Shown one piece after another: positions 33,205-41,980 of a DNA stretch of 64,000 nucleotides. This stretch comes from Natronococcus sp. A-GB7 (GTDB taxonomy: Archaea > Halobacteriota > Halobacteria > Halobacteriales > Natrialbaceae). The notes beneath the pieces were generated by a model. That model made no database searches. It saw nothing but the letters and a program-made list of their open reading frames with translations, and was not told the DNA's origin. The position numbers and the translations under genes were made by a program. The stretch spans positions 1 to 64,000 of the forward strand of contig NZ_JARUKV010000006.1 in the NCBI RefSeq assembly GCF_029688865.1, in the 5' to 3' direction. How positions within the stretch are numbered: the first letter of the stretch is position 1; each line of letters opens with the position of its first letter.

Positions 33205-34578
33205 ATGAACCGCCGTCGAGTCCTGGCAACCGCCGGCACCGCGCTCTCGCTGTCGCTCCCGCTCGCGGGCTGTTCGGCCGACGACGCCGATGACGGCGAC
33301 CCCGGACGTATCGACCCCCGCGGTCACGCACGCGGGAGCGAATCTCCGATGTACACGTTCGGCCACGCGAGCGACGACGGTCGGTGGGGCGTCCTCGGGA
33401 GCTTCCCGACGGCCGAAAGCGACGTCGCCAGTACGCTGCTCGATCTCTCGGAACTCGAGTCGCCGACGGTGGCACACGAACTCGAGAGCGCGAACCCAGA
33501 AACGCGGTCGAACGACGTCAAGTTCGATGCGCTTCGAGAAGGAATCTACTACCGGTCACAGGAGGCCGACGGCGCGGACGGACGGGAAGGACTCGAGGTG
33601 ATCGACTTCGGCTGGGCCGAGGGAACCCCGTCGGAACCCGAGCGGATCGCCCGCCTCGAGACGCCGAACACGGGCGTCCACAAGCTGACGACCCACCCCG
33701 AAGAACCCGTGCTCTACCTCGTCGACCTCGATCCGACCGTCGAGACCGGCGTTGTAACGGTCGACGTCGGCGACCCCGCGGCACCGGAGCTCGTCGACGC
33801 AGTCGGCCCCGCAGGCGGGTGTCACGACCTCGAGTACGATCCAGTCCGGGAGGTCCTGCACGCGGCGTACATCATGGGGCCCGGCGAGGGGTACGTCGTC
33901 TACGACGTCGACGACCCGCTGCGGCCGACGGTGCGGAGCCACTTCGAGTACGCCGATCGACCCGACTACGAGACGGTCGGCGAGCCGGGGTTCGAGCTGT
34001 GTCACCAGGCCCATCCCGATCCCGAACGCGACCTCGTGATCGTCGGCGACGAGGTCGAAACCGGCATCCCCGGTGGAAAACACGTCCTCGATATCGGGTG
34101 GGACGAGGGCTCGCTCGAGGATCCGGAGCCGATCGGGTTCACGCACGCGCCGGACGCACGGGAGATGGATTCCTCGGAAGCGTTCTGGTGGACGACCCAC
34201 TTTCACGACCTCGTCCACGCCGACGACGAGGCGCTGCTCGTCGACGGCGGCTACCGCCAGGGCGCGTGGGTCGCGAACCTGACGGATCCGACGAACCCGG
34301 TGCCGACTGAGCGACTCGCGACCGTCGGCGAACTCGACGAGGTCGAGGCGCTCGAGGAGACGGTCGCCCCGTCGACGCCCCCGTTCGCCTGGAGCGCCGT
34401 CTACAACGACGAGCGCGAGTTCGTCTTCGTCAGCGACAGCGTCAGTGGCGCCCACGTCCTCGAGCTGTCGGCCGAGCCGGCCCGAGGATCCGACGGCGGC
34501 GGCCCCGGGGACCACTACGATCTCGAGGCGGTTCGGTCGGACGATGCGGAGGCGATCGACGGCGCTCACGATCGGTGA
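33205..34578 (+). CDS. Tat lipoprotein with LVIVD beta-propeller
   Basis: 457 residues from the ATG at 33205 (MNRRRVLATAGTALSLSLPL, lipobox AGC, Cys23). A GGAG Shine-Dalgarno-like run (33192-33197) precedes it. Repeated blades resemble LVIVD repeats: VLYLVDLDPTVETGVVTVDV, YVVYDVDDPLRPTVRSHFE, LLVDGGYRQGAWVANLTDPT and FVFVSDSVSGAHVLELS. His and Cys are frequent at blade ends (GGCHDLEYDP, ELCHQAHPDPE, WWTTHFHDLVHAD), which could hold metal. Anchored outside the cell. Its 108-base gap to the cupredoxin gene suggests separate but perhaps related redox or metal roles. Confidence 0.8.
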   Translation: MNRRRVLATAGTALSLSLPLAGCSADDADDGDPGRIDPRGHARGSESPMYTFGHASDDGRWGVLGSFPTAESDVASTLLDLSELESPTVAHELESANPETRSNDVKFDALREGIYYRSQEADGADGREGLEVIDFGWAEGTPSEPERIARLETPNTGVHKLTTHPEEPVLYLVDLDPTVETGVVTVDVGDPAAPELVDAVGPAGGCHDLEYDPVREVLHAAYIMGPGEGYVVYDVDDPLRPTVRSHFEYADRPDYETVGEPGFELCHQAHPDPERDLVIVGDEVETGIPGGKHVLDIGWDEGSLEDPEPIGFTHAPDAREMDSSEAFWWTTHFHDLVHADDEALLVDGGYRQGAWVANLTDPTNPVPTERLATVGELDEVEALEETVAPSTPPFAWSAVYNDEREFVFVSDSVSGAHVLELSAEPARGSDGGGPGDHYDLEAVRSDDAEAIDGAHDR

Positions 34579-34685
34579 CGCGCTCGATGGGAGGAGCGTT
34601 CGGTTCCACTCGATCGAATTTCCCAATCGTCGGGAACGCGCTCCACCTTTGAACATAAGTCGAAGATTACACCGAAGCGAAGACG

Positions 34686-35171
34686 ATGACCAACCACACA
34701 CGCCGAACGGTACTGAAGGCTGCGGGAGCATCGACGATCGCCATCGCGCTCGCCGGCTGTGCTGGCGACGACGATAACGGCGAGGACGGAGACGGCGAGG
34801 AGAACGGCGACGACAACGGGGAGGACGCCGCCGACGGCTACGAAATCGAGGCCGGCACCGAGATCGTCCTCGACGGCTACGCCTCCCACTGGGAGGGCGT
34901 CGAGCCCGGCGAGATCGACGGCGAAGAGAATCCGACGCTCGTCCTCGAGGAGGGTGAGGAGTACACGATGGAGTGGATCAACGCCGATGGCGTCACCCAC
35001 GACCTCCAGATCTGGGACGAGGGCGACGAGCTCGTGGACGATCTGGCGACCGACAGCATCGACGCCGAAGACGAGAGCGACTCGCTCGAGTTCACGGCCG
35101 AGCCCGAGATGGTCACGTACGTCTGCGAGTACCACGAGGCGAACCAGGTCGGCGACCTGGTCGTCGAGTAA
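34686..35171 (+). CDS. Halocyanin-like cupredoxin lipoprotein
   Basis: 161 residues. Tat signal MTNHTRRTVLKAAGASTIAI with lipobox LAGC (Cys25), then an Asp/Glu/Gly linker (26-50). The cupredoxin domain carries the type 1 copper ligands His105 (GVTHDLQIWD), Cys147 and His150 (YVCEYHEANQVG). The usual axial Met is absent; Gln154 occupies a near-equivalent place, as in stellacyanin. It would carry single electrons at the outer membrane face, with a lowered redox potential if Gln is the ligand. It is followed by the DUF305 gene, another exported metal-related protein. Confidence 0.8.
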   Translation: MTNHTRRTVLKAAGASTIAIALAGCAGDDDNGEDGDGEENGDDNGEDAADGYEIEAGTEIVLDGYASHWEGVEPGEIDGEENPTLVLEEGEEYTMEWINADGVTHDLQIWDEGDELVDDLATDSIDAEDESDSLEFTAEPEMVTYVCEYHEANQVGDLVVE

Positions 35172-35518
35172 CGACGACGCCTCTTTTCCGGCTTCGATCC
35201 TCGTCCGATCCCCCCTCGAGGGGTCTCGTTTCGAGTCCGTGACGGGTCTCCCTGTCGCTCGATTTCGTGAGGGTACTGCGGGCGAGGGGGACGGTCCAGA
35301 TCCCGTCGTCGGCTCCGATCGATTCGATCGGCCGAAAACCCGCGGCTCGCGGTTCGACGAACGATCTCACTAGTTGTATTCGCTCGAGACACACCCTCGA
35401 GACGGCGGCTCACTAGTTGGCCGTCGGCCGCTCTTTCGCCTGGTATCGGGACTCTTCAGTTGCAATCGTACAACGATCTCACACGCTAAAGACGGGTCGA
35501 GAACCGAACGCTGGTACG
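35172..35518. other. Intergenic region
   Basis: 347 bases without a gene. CTCACTAGTTG occurs twice (35366-35376 and 35409-35419), 43 bases apart. I see no clear TATA box at leaderless distance before 35519. Confidence 0.35.
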
Positions 35519-36190
35519 ATGCGTAGAACGACACGACGCCGAGTGCTGGCCGTCACGGGAGCAACGACCGCGGGGCTTGCGGGTCTGGCCACCGCCGACG
35601 ATCACGGCGACGACGAGAACCACGACCACGACGGTGAAACGGACGACCACGAACATCACGACGACGATCACGAACATCACGACGACGATCACGAACATCA
35701 CAACGACGATCACGAATATCACGACGACGGGGAGTTCAACGACGCCGACGTCGCGTTCATGCAGGGAATGATCCCACACCACGAGCAGGCGATCGAGATG
35801 GCCGAGCTCGTTCCCGATCGGACCGATAGCCGGCGGCTGTGCGATCTCGCCCCGGAGATCATCGAGGTGCAAGAGGCGGAGATCGAACAGCTCCAGGAGT
35901 GGCTCGAGGAGGCCGGTGCCGACGCTGGCGGCGACCACGACCACGACGAGATGGAGGGGATGCTCTCCGACGAGGAGCTAACCGAACTCCGCGAGGCCGA
36001 GGGCCAAGAGTTCGACTGTCTGTTCGCCGAACAGATGATTTTCCACCACGAGGGTGCGATCGAGATGGCCGAGGACGTCCTCGAGGGCGGACGGGCGGAG
36101 CGCGTGGCCGATCTGGCCGAGGAGATCATCGCGGTCCAACGCGAGGAAATCGAGATGATGGAGTGCTGGCGGGACGACTGGGGCTGTTAA
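35519..36190 (+). CDS. Exported DUF305 protein with His-rich repeats
   Basis: 223 residues from the ATG at 35519 (MRRTTRRRVLAVTGATTAGL), a Tat signal without a lipobox. Residues about 29-65 hold four 7-residue repeats of the form DDDHEHH, coded by 21-base direct repeats (about 35650-35730). The DUF305 domain follows with VAFMQGMIPHHEQAIEMAEL and FAEQMIFHHEGAIEMAEDV, a ferritin-like helical pair in which HH-E and Met residues can bind metal. It ends in ECWRDDWGC. DUF305 proteins are linked to copper handling. The neighbouring cupredoxin supports a copper role, by inference. Confidence 0.85.
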   Translation: MRRTTRRRVLAVTGATTAGLAGLATADDHGDDENHDHDGETDDHEHHDDDHEHHDDDHEHHNDDHEYHDDGEFNDADVAFMQGMIPHHEQAIEMAELVPDRTDSRRLCDLAPEIIEVQEAEIEQLQEWLEEAGADAGGDHDHDEMEGMLSDEELTELREAEGQEFDCLFAEQMIFHHEGAIEMAEDVLEGGRAERVADLAEEIIAVQREEIEMMECWRDDWGC

Positions 36191-36254
36191 GCCAGCTCCG
36201 TCCGCCGAGCGGACGTCGAGCCGATCTCGAACGGCCGAATTTCGGGACTCGTTT

Positions 36255-36806
36255 TCAGTCCTCGAGGTCGACTCTGCCCTGGAGGTAACGTTCGCCGAGT
36301 TCGGTCAGCCGATACTTCCCCCGTTCGACGCGTTCTACGAGGCCCGCCTCCTCGAGTCTCGTCAGTCGACGGTTCACCTCCTCGCGGCTATAGTCGATGT
36401 TGTACGCGATGATCGTGGGGGTGAGCACCAGCTCCGAGGAGTGGAACAGCCCGAGAACGGCGTCGTCGATCGGCACCATCCACTCGGCCGGCTTCCGGAT
36501 CTGGGTCGGGTCGGTCAGGAGCAGGGACGCCCACTCCTCCCGTCGGAGGTCGTTCTGGACGGGACTGTACAGCCCGAACAACACCAGAAGCGCGGCGACG
36601 CCATGGATCCAGTGGACGGCCGACGGGGCCAGTAGCTCCGTGAGCGGACCACCGATGGTAAACAGGAACAGCCCGGCGACGGTGAGCAGCACGAACGAGT
36701 CGTACTCGACCGCGTCGAACTCGGTGTAGAGCAACACCAGCAGTCCCAGCCCGGCCACCACGCCCATCAGGAGGACGTATCCCGTAAAGAGGTCGAGTTC
36801 GCTCAT
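36255..36806 (-). CDS. Membrane-anchored winged-helix regulator
   Basis: 183 residues from the ATG at 36806 (MSELDLFTGYVLLMGVVAGL). Three membrane helices (about 7-27, 38-58, 62-80) are followed by LRREEWASLLLTDPTQIR and a C-terminal winged helix, TIIAYNIDYSREEVNRRLTRLEEAGLVERVERGKYRLTELG. This is the architecture of membrane-bound HTH proteins of haloarchaea that may sense membrane or outside signals. It follows the small membrane protein at 36812 by 5 bases, so they are co-transcribed. Confidence 0.8.
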   Translation of the reverse strand: MSELDLFTGYVLLMGVVAGLGLLVLLYTEFDAVEYDSFVLLTVAGLFLFTIGGPLTELLAPSAVHWIHGVAALLVLFGLYSPVQNDLRREEWASLLLTDPTQIRKPAEWMVPIDDAVLGLFHSSELVLTPTIIAYNIDYSREEVNRRLTRLEEAGLVERVERGKYRLTELGERYLQGRVDLED

Positions 36807-36811
36807 CAGTG

Positions 36812-37099
36812 TCACTCGAGGGTCGCCCCTCGCTGTATCGCTCGGTGTCTGTACACGACGAGCCAGATCGAGACCGCGAGCAGGGTGTAGACGCTTCCGC
36901 GAAGGATGCGAAGCGCCGTCGATTCCGTCCCGACGACGAGCAACACGGTGTGATAGATCGTCGTTCCCGACATCACGATCGCGACCATCGCCACGGCCGT
37001 TCCGAACGGCGATTCGCGGAACACCTCCCACGACAGCAGCGCGAGCAGGCCCGCACCGGTTCCGGTGACGATCGCGAACGGAACGCTCACTGTGTGCAT
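36812..37099 (-). CDS. Small membrane protein
   Basis: 95 residues with three hydrophobic helices (about 8-24, 33-58, 66-83). A His-bearing stretch, MSGTTIYHTVLLVVG, is in the second helix and RHRAIQRG in the tail. The plan matches the N-terminal half of the next gene and the DUF7521-type pair at 29022. First gene of a two-gene operon with the membrane winged-helix protein; it could be that regulator's partner. Function unknown. Confidence 0.7.
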   Translation of the reverse strand: MHTVSVPFAIVTGTGAGLLALLSWEVFRESPFGTAVAMVAIVMSGTTIYHTVLLVVGTESTALRILRGSVYTLLAVSIWLVVYRHRAIQRGATLE

Positions 37100-37417
37100 T
37101 GTTTTGGTTCCGTGTTAGCGGTGGGGGTCGATAAGTGTGGTTTCGGAGCGAGAACCGGTCCCGTGATCGATCGTGGGCCCGATCGGCCGTTCGATGGTTG
37201 CACTCCTCCCGACGAGTGGGACTCTCGCCGCTGATTCCGTTCGCCGAAGTTGCCGCTTTCGGTGCCGCTGACCCGTTATTCGAGTCACCCGGACCTGCAG
37301 GCACAACGCACTTCCGTAATCCGATGATGTGCTTTGCTACCACGAAAACCACACGTACTATGATCCACAACTCGCCGCACCGATGCGTTCAGTACAGCCT
37401 CACCTCTCTCACCACCG
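37100..37417. other. Intergenic region
   Basis: 318 bases between divergent genes. The bases 37330-37390 are less G/C-rich than the rest and may hold the promoter of the reductase gene at 37418. No repeat or clear RNA gene is visible. Confidence 0.3.
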
Positions 37418-38137
37418 ATGTCGATTGAAATCGATATCGAGTCCGCCAGCTTCGACGAAAAGCTCGAGAAATCCCTCGAGGTACTCGACGAGGCCTGGGA
37501 CAGGTTCGACGATCCGACGTTCACCTGCAGCTTCGGGAAGGACTCGAACGCCGTCCTCGACCTCCTCGCGCGATCGGACGCCGACCTCGAGAGCGACGTT
37601 GCCCTCTCCTTTCTCGACCACGGCAACCACTTCGAGTCGACCTGGGAGATGAAAGCCACCCTCGAGGACCGCTACGGCGTCGAGTTCGAAACGTACGAAC
37701 CCGACTCGAGCTACGAGGAACTCGTCGCCGAACACGGTCCGCGCGTGAACCAGCGCAAGCCGGAGCTCTGCTGTCAGACGCTCAAGTCGGCGCCGATGGA
37801 GCGGATGGTCGACGGCTACGACGGCTGGATCACCGGTTACCGGATGGACGAGGGGCTCGACGACGGCGAGGGCGAGGGGAGCTACGAGTGGCGAAAGCAC
37901 CTCGACTTCTTCGAGGAGAAAGAAGCGGTAACTCGGATCAACCCGATCGTCCACTGGACGACCGAGGACGTCTGGGAGTACCACGAGCGGCGTGATATCC
38001 CGTACAACGAACTCTACGACGAGGGGTTCGAGTGTCTCGGCTGCAAGCAGTGTACGCTGGACGGCGACCCGCTGTTCGCCTACGACAGCATTCGCCGGGT
38101 CGGCGACGGAACGGAACCCGAGGAGGCCGGCGACTGA
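37418..38137 (+). CDS. APS/PAPS reductase-like enzyme (PP-loop, Fe-S type)
   Basis: 239 residues. The PP-loop CSFGKDSNAVLDLL (about 37-50) binds the adenylyl nucleotide. Cys118-Cys119 (ELCCQTLKSAP) and the later Cys206-x2-Cys209-x2-Cys212 (ECLGCKQC) are spaced as the CC...CxxC ligands of the [4Fe-4S] cluster in assimilatory APS reductases, with one Cys extra. The usual C-terminal catalytic ECGLH is missing. It may reduce adenylyl sulfate, or belong to the related group used in other sulfur transfers. The downstream small gene starts 2 bases after its stop. Confidence 0.8.
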   Translation: MSIEIDIESASFDEKLEKSLEVLDEAWDRFDDPTFTCSFGKDSNAVLDLLARSDADLESDVALSFLDHGNHFESTWEMKATLEDRYGVEFETYEPDSSYEELVAEHGPRVNQRKPELCCQTLKSAPMERMVDGYDGWITGYRMDEGLDDGEGEGSYEWRKHLDFFEEKEAVTRINPIVHWTTEDVWEYHERRDIPYNELYDEGFECLGCKQCTLDGDPLFAYDSIRRVGDGTEPEEAGD

Positions 38138-38139
38138 CG

Positions 38140-38508
38140 ATGACGGTCGACAGACAGTCTCCGGACGAGATCGTGGATCACCTGCTCAGGAGAACTGACG
38201 ACGACGAACTCGTCCTCTACCTGGACGAGGAGACCGAACTGCCCGTCTCGATCAGGCGCCCGCTCCACCTCCCCAGCTCCGTCCAGGGTGGCGTCGAGGG
38301 CGGGAGCATCCGCTACTCGGTGCTGGCGGACGACCAAGCGGTCGAGGAGCTAGAGCTGCCGGCTCGAGAGGGCGTTATCGCCGCCGAGGAGCTCGAGCCC
38401 GACTCCTGGACGCGCTCCCGCCTCGAGTTCCACGACCAGCACGCCGAGGACGAGTTCGGCGACCTCGAGCGCTCCGACGAGGTCGTCGCGGTCGCCGACG
38501 CACCGTAA
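38140..38508 (+). CDS. Small acidic hypothetical protein
   Basis: 122 residues from the ATG at 38140, two bases after the reductase stop; the frame before it lies inside that gene. Sequence: MTVDRQSPDEIVDHLLRRTD, LVLYLDEETELPVSIRRPLH, then strand-rich GSIRYSVLADDQAVEELELP and LEFHDQHAEDEFGDLERSDE. No membrane segment, no Cys. The close spacing suggests a joint role with the reductase. Family not recognised. Confidence 0.65.
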   Translation: MTVDRQSPDEIVDHLLRRTDDDELVLYLDEETELPVSIRRPLHLPSSVQGGVEGGSIRYSVLADDQAVEELELPAREGVIAAEELEPDSWTRSRLEFHDQHAEDEFGDLERSDEVVAVADAP

Positions 38509-38515
38509 CCTCCCC

Positions 38516-40009
38516 CTAATTCTTGACCGCGGTCACGACCAGCGAGAGTGCGATGAGTGCGAGCAGGCCGACCGCGATAGAGCTGTTGAACAGGAACGCG
38601 GTGGCGCTCTCTCCGGTCAGCAGCCAGCCGGTGACGAATCCGGACTCGGCGATGTCGCCGAGGATCACCCCCAGGACGAGACTGACCAGCGGGTAGTCGT
38701 AGACGACGAACAGCACGCCGAGCAGCCCGAACAGGAGCACGATGTAGAGGTCGACGGGCGCGTTCCGGACCGCGAAACCGCCGACGACCGCCAGCACCGC
38801 AACCGACGGAATGATATAGCGGATAGGAATGTATGCCAGCTTCCCGAAGTACTGCGAGCCGGCGAGCCCGTAGATCAGAATCAGGACGTTACCGACGAAC
38901 AGCGAGAGGATCATCGCGTACACGATGTCGCCCGAGGCGTCGAACAGGCCGGGACCGGGGTTGAGTCCGTGGAGCGCGATCGCACCCAGTAGCGCCGCCG
39001 TCGCGCCGCTGCCGGGGATGCCGAGGGTGAGCGTCGGGATCAGGGCGCTACCCTGGGTCGCGTTGTTACTCGAGTCCGCCGCGATGACGCCCTCGATGAT
39101 CCCGCTGCCGAATCGGTCGGCGAGTTCGTCGTTGGCCCAGCGCTTGGCCTCGTTGTAGGAGACGAAGTTCGCCACGTCGGCGCCGGCGCCGGGCAGCGAG
39201 CCGATGAACGTCCCGATGAGCGCGCCGCGGACGAACCCGACCGGCCGCGAGACGACCGCTCGAGCCGCGTCGTACACCTCGGAAGCCCCGCGCTGGACGG
39301 TGTTATCGCCGGTGACGACGGTCCCGCGGTAGGCCAGCCAGAACACCTCCGCAAGCACGAACAGCCCGATGAGGACGACGACGAAGTCGACGCCCTCGAG
39401 CAGCGCCGTCTGCCCGAACGTGGCGCGGGGCTGTGCGAGCTGCGGGTCGTTCCCGATCGTCCCGATCAGCAGCCCGAACGCCCCGGCGAGCAGGGCCTTC
39501 GAGAGCGACGACCCCTTCGCCGCGGGGATGATCGTCAGGGCGAACACCGCAAGCAGGAACATCTCCGGGTTGCCGAAGTTGAGCGCGAAATCGGAGATCG
39601 GCGGGGCGAACACGAGCAGGAACGTCGCCGCGATCAGGCCCGCGAGCCCCGAGACGATCGCCGAAACCGCGAGCGCGTAGATCGCCCGGCCCTGTTTGGT
39701 GAGTTCGTACCCGTCCCAGCAGGTGACGATCGACCCCGGCGCGCCGGGGGTGTTGATGAGGATCGCCGGGATCGAGCCGCCGTAGACGGCCCCGCCGTAG
39801 GCCGAGACCAGAAAGATCAGCGCGACGGTCGGCTCGAACGGGATCGTCACCGGGGTGAAGAGAATGATCGTCATCGTCGCGGAGAACCCGGGGATCGCCC
39901 CGAAGACGATGCCGACCGCCGTCCCCAGCAGGATTGCGAACAGCACGTACGGGCTCGAGAGAATGCCGAGCGCGCCGTCGATCGCTGCGGGAAAGAGGAG
40001 TCCGAGCAT
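38516..40009 (-). CDS. tctA: Tripartite tricarboxylate transporter, large membrane subunit
   Basis: 497 residues from the ATG at 40009 (MLGLLFPAAIDG), two bases after the tctB stop. About 12 membrane segments. Family signatures are GIVFGAIPGFSATMTIILF, YGGAVYGGSIPAILINTPGAPGS, GTFIGSLPGAGADVANFVSY and TLTLGIPGSGATAALLGA. It is the large channel subunit that moves citrate or other carboxylates with sodium or protons, fed by the TctC binding protein. Last gene of the tctCBA operon. Confidence 0.93.
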   Translation of the reverse strand: MLGLLFPAAIDGALGILSSPYVLFAILLGTAVGIVFGAIPGFSATMTIILFTPVTIPFEPTVALIFLVSAYGGAVYGGSIPAILINTPGAPGSIVTCWDGYELTKQGRAIYALAVSAIVSGLAGLIAATFLLVFAPPISDFALNFGNPEMFLLAVFALTIIPAAKGSSLSKALLAGAFGLLIGTIGNDPQLAQPRATFGQTALLEGVDFVVVLIGLFVLAEVFWLAYRGTVVTGDNTVQRGASEVYDAARAVVSRPVGFVRGALIGTFIGSLPGAGADVANFVSYNEAKRWANDELADRFGSGIIEGVIAADSSNNATQGSALIPTLTLGIPGSGATAALLGAIALHGLNPGPGLFDASGDIVYAMILSLFVGNVLILIYGLAGSQYFGKLAYIPIRYIIPSVAVLAVVGGFAVRNAPVDLYIVLLFGLLGVLFVVYDYPLVSLVLGVILGDIAESGFVTGWLLTGESATAFLFNSSIAVGLLALIALSLVVTAVKN

Positions 40010-40011
40010 GG

Positions 40012-40554
40012 TCACAGGGGGATCATCAGCCACTGGACGAACACGAGCCAGACGCCGATCGCGAAGCCGAGCGAGTACCCAGCGAGCGCGAGCGGGTTCC
40101 GCTCGCCGAACAGGTACAGCGTGGCCGCGAGGAAGGCGACCGTCGCGGCGAGAAAGCCGATCGGCTCGAGCGCGACGATGTAGCCGGCAGTCAGCACGAT
40201 CAGCACCGCTGCGCTTCGAACGGTGAAGACGGCCTCCTCGTCGGCCTCGGGGTCGCTGTCGGGGTCGAACGCGGCCGCCGCGCTCTCGACGCCGCCGTCA
40301 CCGCCACCGCGGGGATCGTCGCCGCCGCCGACGGAGACGGCCTGGACCGCCACGGTCACGACCGCGAGCGCGATAGTCGTGTACAACAGCGGTCCCGCGT
40401 ACAGCATCGAGAGCTCCGGGAGGGCGCGCGTATCCCAGTAGTAAAACAGGCAGAACGCCAGGACGAGCCCCGGAAACAGGAGCTCGCCCGTGTCGATCTC
40501 GAGCGTTCGCGAGCCGGTACTCATCGTCACCGTCGGCGGCGTAATTCTCGTCAT
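40012..40554 (-). CDS. tctB: Tripartite tricarboxylate transporter, small membrane subunit
   Basis: 180 residues from the ATG at 40554; a second ATG at 40524 is possible. Four membrane helices: GELLFPGLVLAFCLFYYWD, YTTIALAVVTVAVQAVSV, then after an acidic loop AAVLIVLTAGYIVALEPIG and the pair FLAATVAFLAATLYLFG and LGFAIGVWLVFVQWLMIPL. This is the plan of TctB. It begins 5 bases after the tctC stop and ends 2 bases before the tctA start, so the three genes are one operon. Confidence 0.87.
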   Translation of the reverse strand: MTRITPPTVTMSTGSRTLEIDTGELLFPGLVLAFCLFYYWDTRALPELSMLYAGPLLYTTIALAVVTVAVQAVSVGGGDDPRGGGDGGVESAAAAFDPDSDPEADEEAVFTVRSAAVLIVLTAGYIVALEPIGFLAATVAFLAATLYLFGERNPLALAGYSLGFAIGVWLVFVQWLMIPL

Positions 40555-40559
40555 CGTCG

Positions 40560-41585
40560 TTATCGATCGTAGATGAAGTTCTCGACCACGTCGGCGTACG
40601 TTTCCATGAACTGTGAGGTCTCTTCGACTTCCGCTTCGGTCTCGTCGGGGCCGCGGTACTCGAGGATCTCGTCGAGCCCGCCCTGGTTTTCGGCCTCGGC
40701 GAGGAACGTCTCGTCCTCGAGAGCCGCGGCGTAGGTATCGGCGAGGCGCTCGAAGCGCTCGGGGTCGTTTTCCCGGAGCCCGCCGGGAACCACCACGAGT
40801 TTCCACTGCCCGAGCCCCTCCTCGACGAGCGGGACGTCCTCGAGTCCGAGATCGGCGAACGATGGCGTATCGGGCCAGAGCTCCTGTGGCTCGGCGGTGT
40901 GCGAGCCCAGGGCAAGCACGTCGCCGACGTGGTCGGGGTTGAACGCCCACGGCTGGTTGACGCCCGCGTCGACGTCGCCCGCGAGGACGGCCTGGCGGAC
41001 CTCCGATCCGCCCTCCATGTTGACGACCGTCAGGTCGAGATCGTAGGTGTCCTCGACCAGCAGCGCCGACAGCGCCGTGTTCCCGATGGCGGAGGTGATT
41101 CCGACGGTCGCGCCGTCCTCGCGGGCGTAGTCGACGAACTCGGCGAGGTCGTCGTACGGCCGATCGAGCGGGGCGAACCACATCGTCGGGTCCCAGTGGT
41201 GCGTGCCGAGGTAGTCGAACGACTCCATCCGGTAGGGCGCGTTCTGGAACAGCCACGTCGCCTGCATCTGTGGCATGTTCCACATCGCGACCGTCGTACC
41301 GTCCGGATCGGCGTTGTATAGCTCCTCGCCGCCGACCTGGGTCGAGCCGCCGGGGTAGTTCTCGACGACGAACTCGATACCGAGCCGATCGGACCACGCC
41401 GGCGTCGTGATTCGCATCGCCCGGTCGGTTCCCCCGCCCTGGGCCCAGGGAACGACCGCCGTAACTCTCGCGTCGTCGAACCGTTCGGTGACGCCGAACG
41501 CTTCGGCGCCGTACGCCGCCGTTACCGAGAGTCCCGTAACGCCGGCCGCGAGAAACTCCCGTCTACCGAGGTCTGTGAGTGTCAT
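40560..41585 (-). CDS. tctC: Tripartite tricarboxylate transporter, substrate-binding protein
   Basis: 341 residues. A Tat signal GRREFLAAGVTGLSVTAAYG (about 7-26) exports it; there is no lipobox. TctC features: VTAVVPWAQGGGTDRAMRIT, FVVENYPGGSTQVGGEELYN, and DGATVGITSAIGNTALSALL. It binds a carboxylate outside the membrane and hands it to TctAB. First gene of the operon. The family is large and the substrate cannot be told. Confidence 0.9.
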   Translation of the reverse strand: MTLTDLGRREFLAAGVTGLSVTAAYGAEAFGVTERFDDARVTAVVPWAQGGGTDRAMRITTPAWSDRLGIEFVVENYPGGSTQVGGEELYNADPDGTTVAMWNMPQMQATWLFQNAPYRMESFDYLGTHHWDPTMWFAPLDRPYDDLAEFVDYAREDGATVGITSAIGNTALSALLVEDTYDLDLTVVNMEGGSEVRQAVLAGDVDAGVNQPWAFNPDHVGDVLALGSHTAEPQELWPDTPSFADLGLEDVPLVEEGLGQWKLVVVPGGLRENDPERFERLADTYAAALEDETFLAEAENQGGLDEILEYRGPDETEAEVEETSQFMETYADVVENFIYDR

Positions 41586-41980
41586 TGGTTGCTATGTTCG
41601 TCCCCCGAAACCGTTGCACCGACCCGACCGAGGACACGTTTCGGATCGGCTCTCCTCCGGTGGCCGTCGACCGACCGTCACGTTCGACGACGCCGACGAC
41701 CGCGACGGATCGGCGCCGGCCGCCGGTACGGTCGCTCACTGCTCTAAATGTTACTTCGTGTATATGTACAGTAATCCGCTTTCGGGGTTGGGGGTTCTGC
41801 CTGCGTGTGCAGCGAAAGATCATGAAGGATTCTCGGTGACGGATCTCGCGGAGAGTCCGATCGGTGCCTCGAGAATCGTTTCGAGCGTTCACGATCCGTC
41901 GACCGGTGAACCCGACGGAGTATCGTGACCCGTGATACCTTCCAACAAGGGTTTGGCGATCGGCGGCCATACCGTTTCGC
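41586..41980. other. Intergenic region between tctC and the radical SAM gene
   Basis: 395 bases without a supported gene; open frames here are rich in Arg/Thr. TATATGTACA (41761-41770) is flanked by TTACT (41751-41755) and AGTAA (41770-41774), an inverted pair. It would leave a leader of about 150 bases to tctC or about 190 to the radical SAM gene, so which it serves is not clear. Confidence 0.35.
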
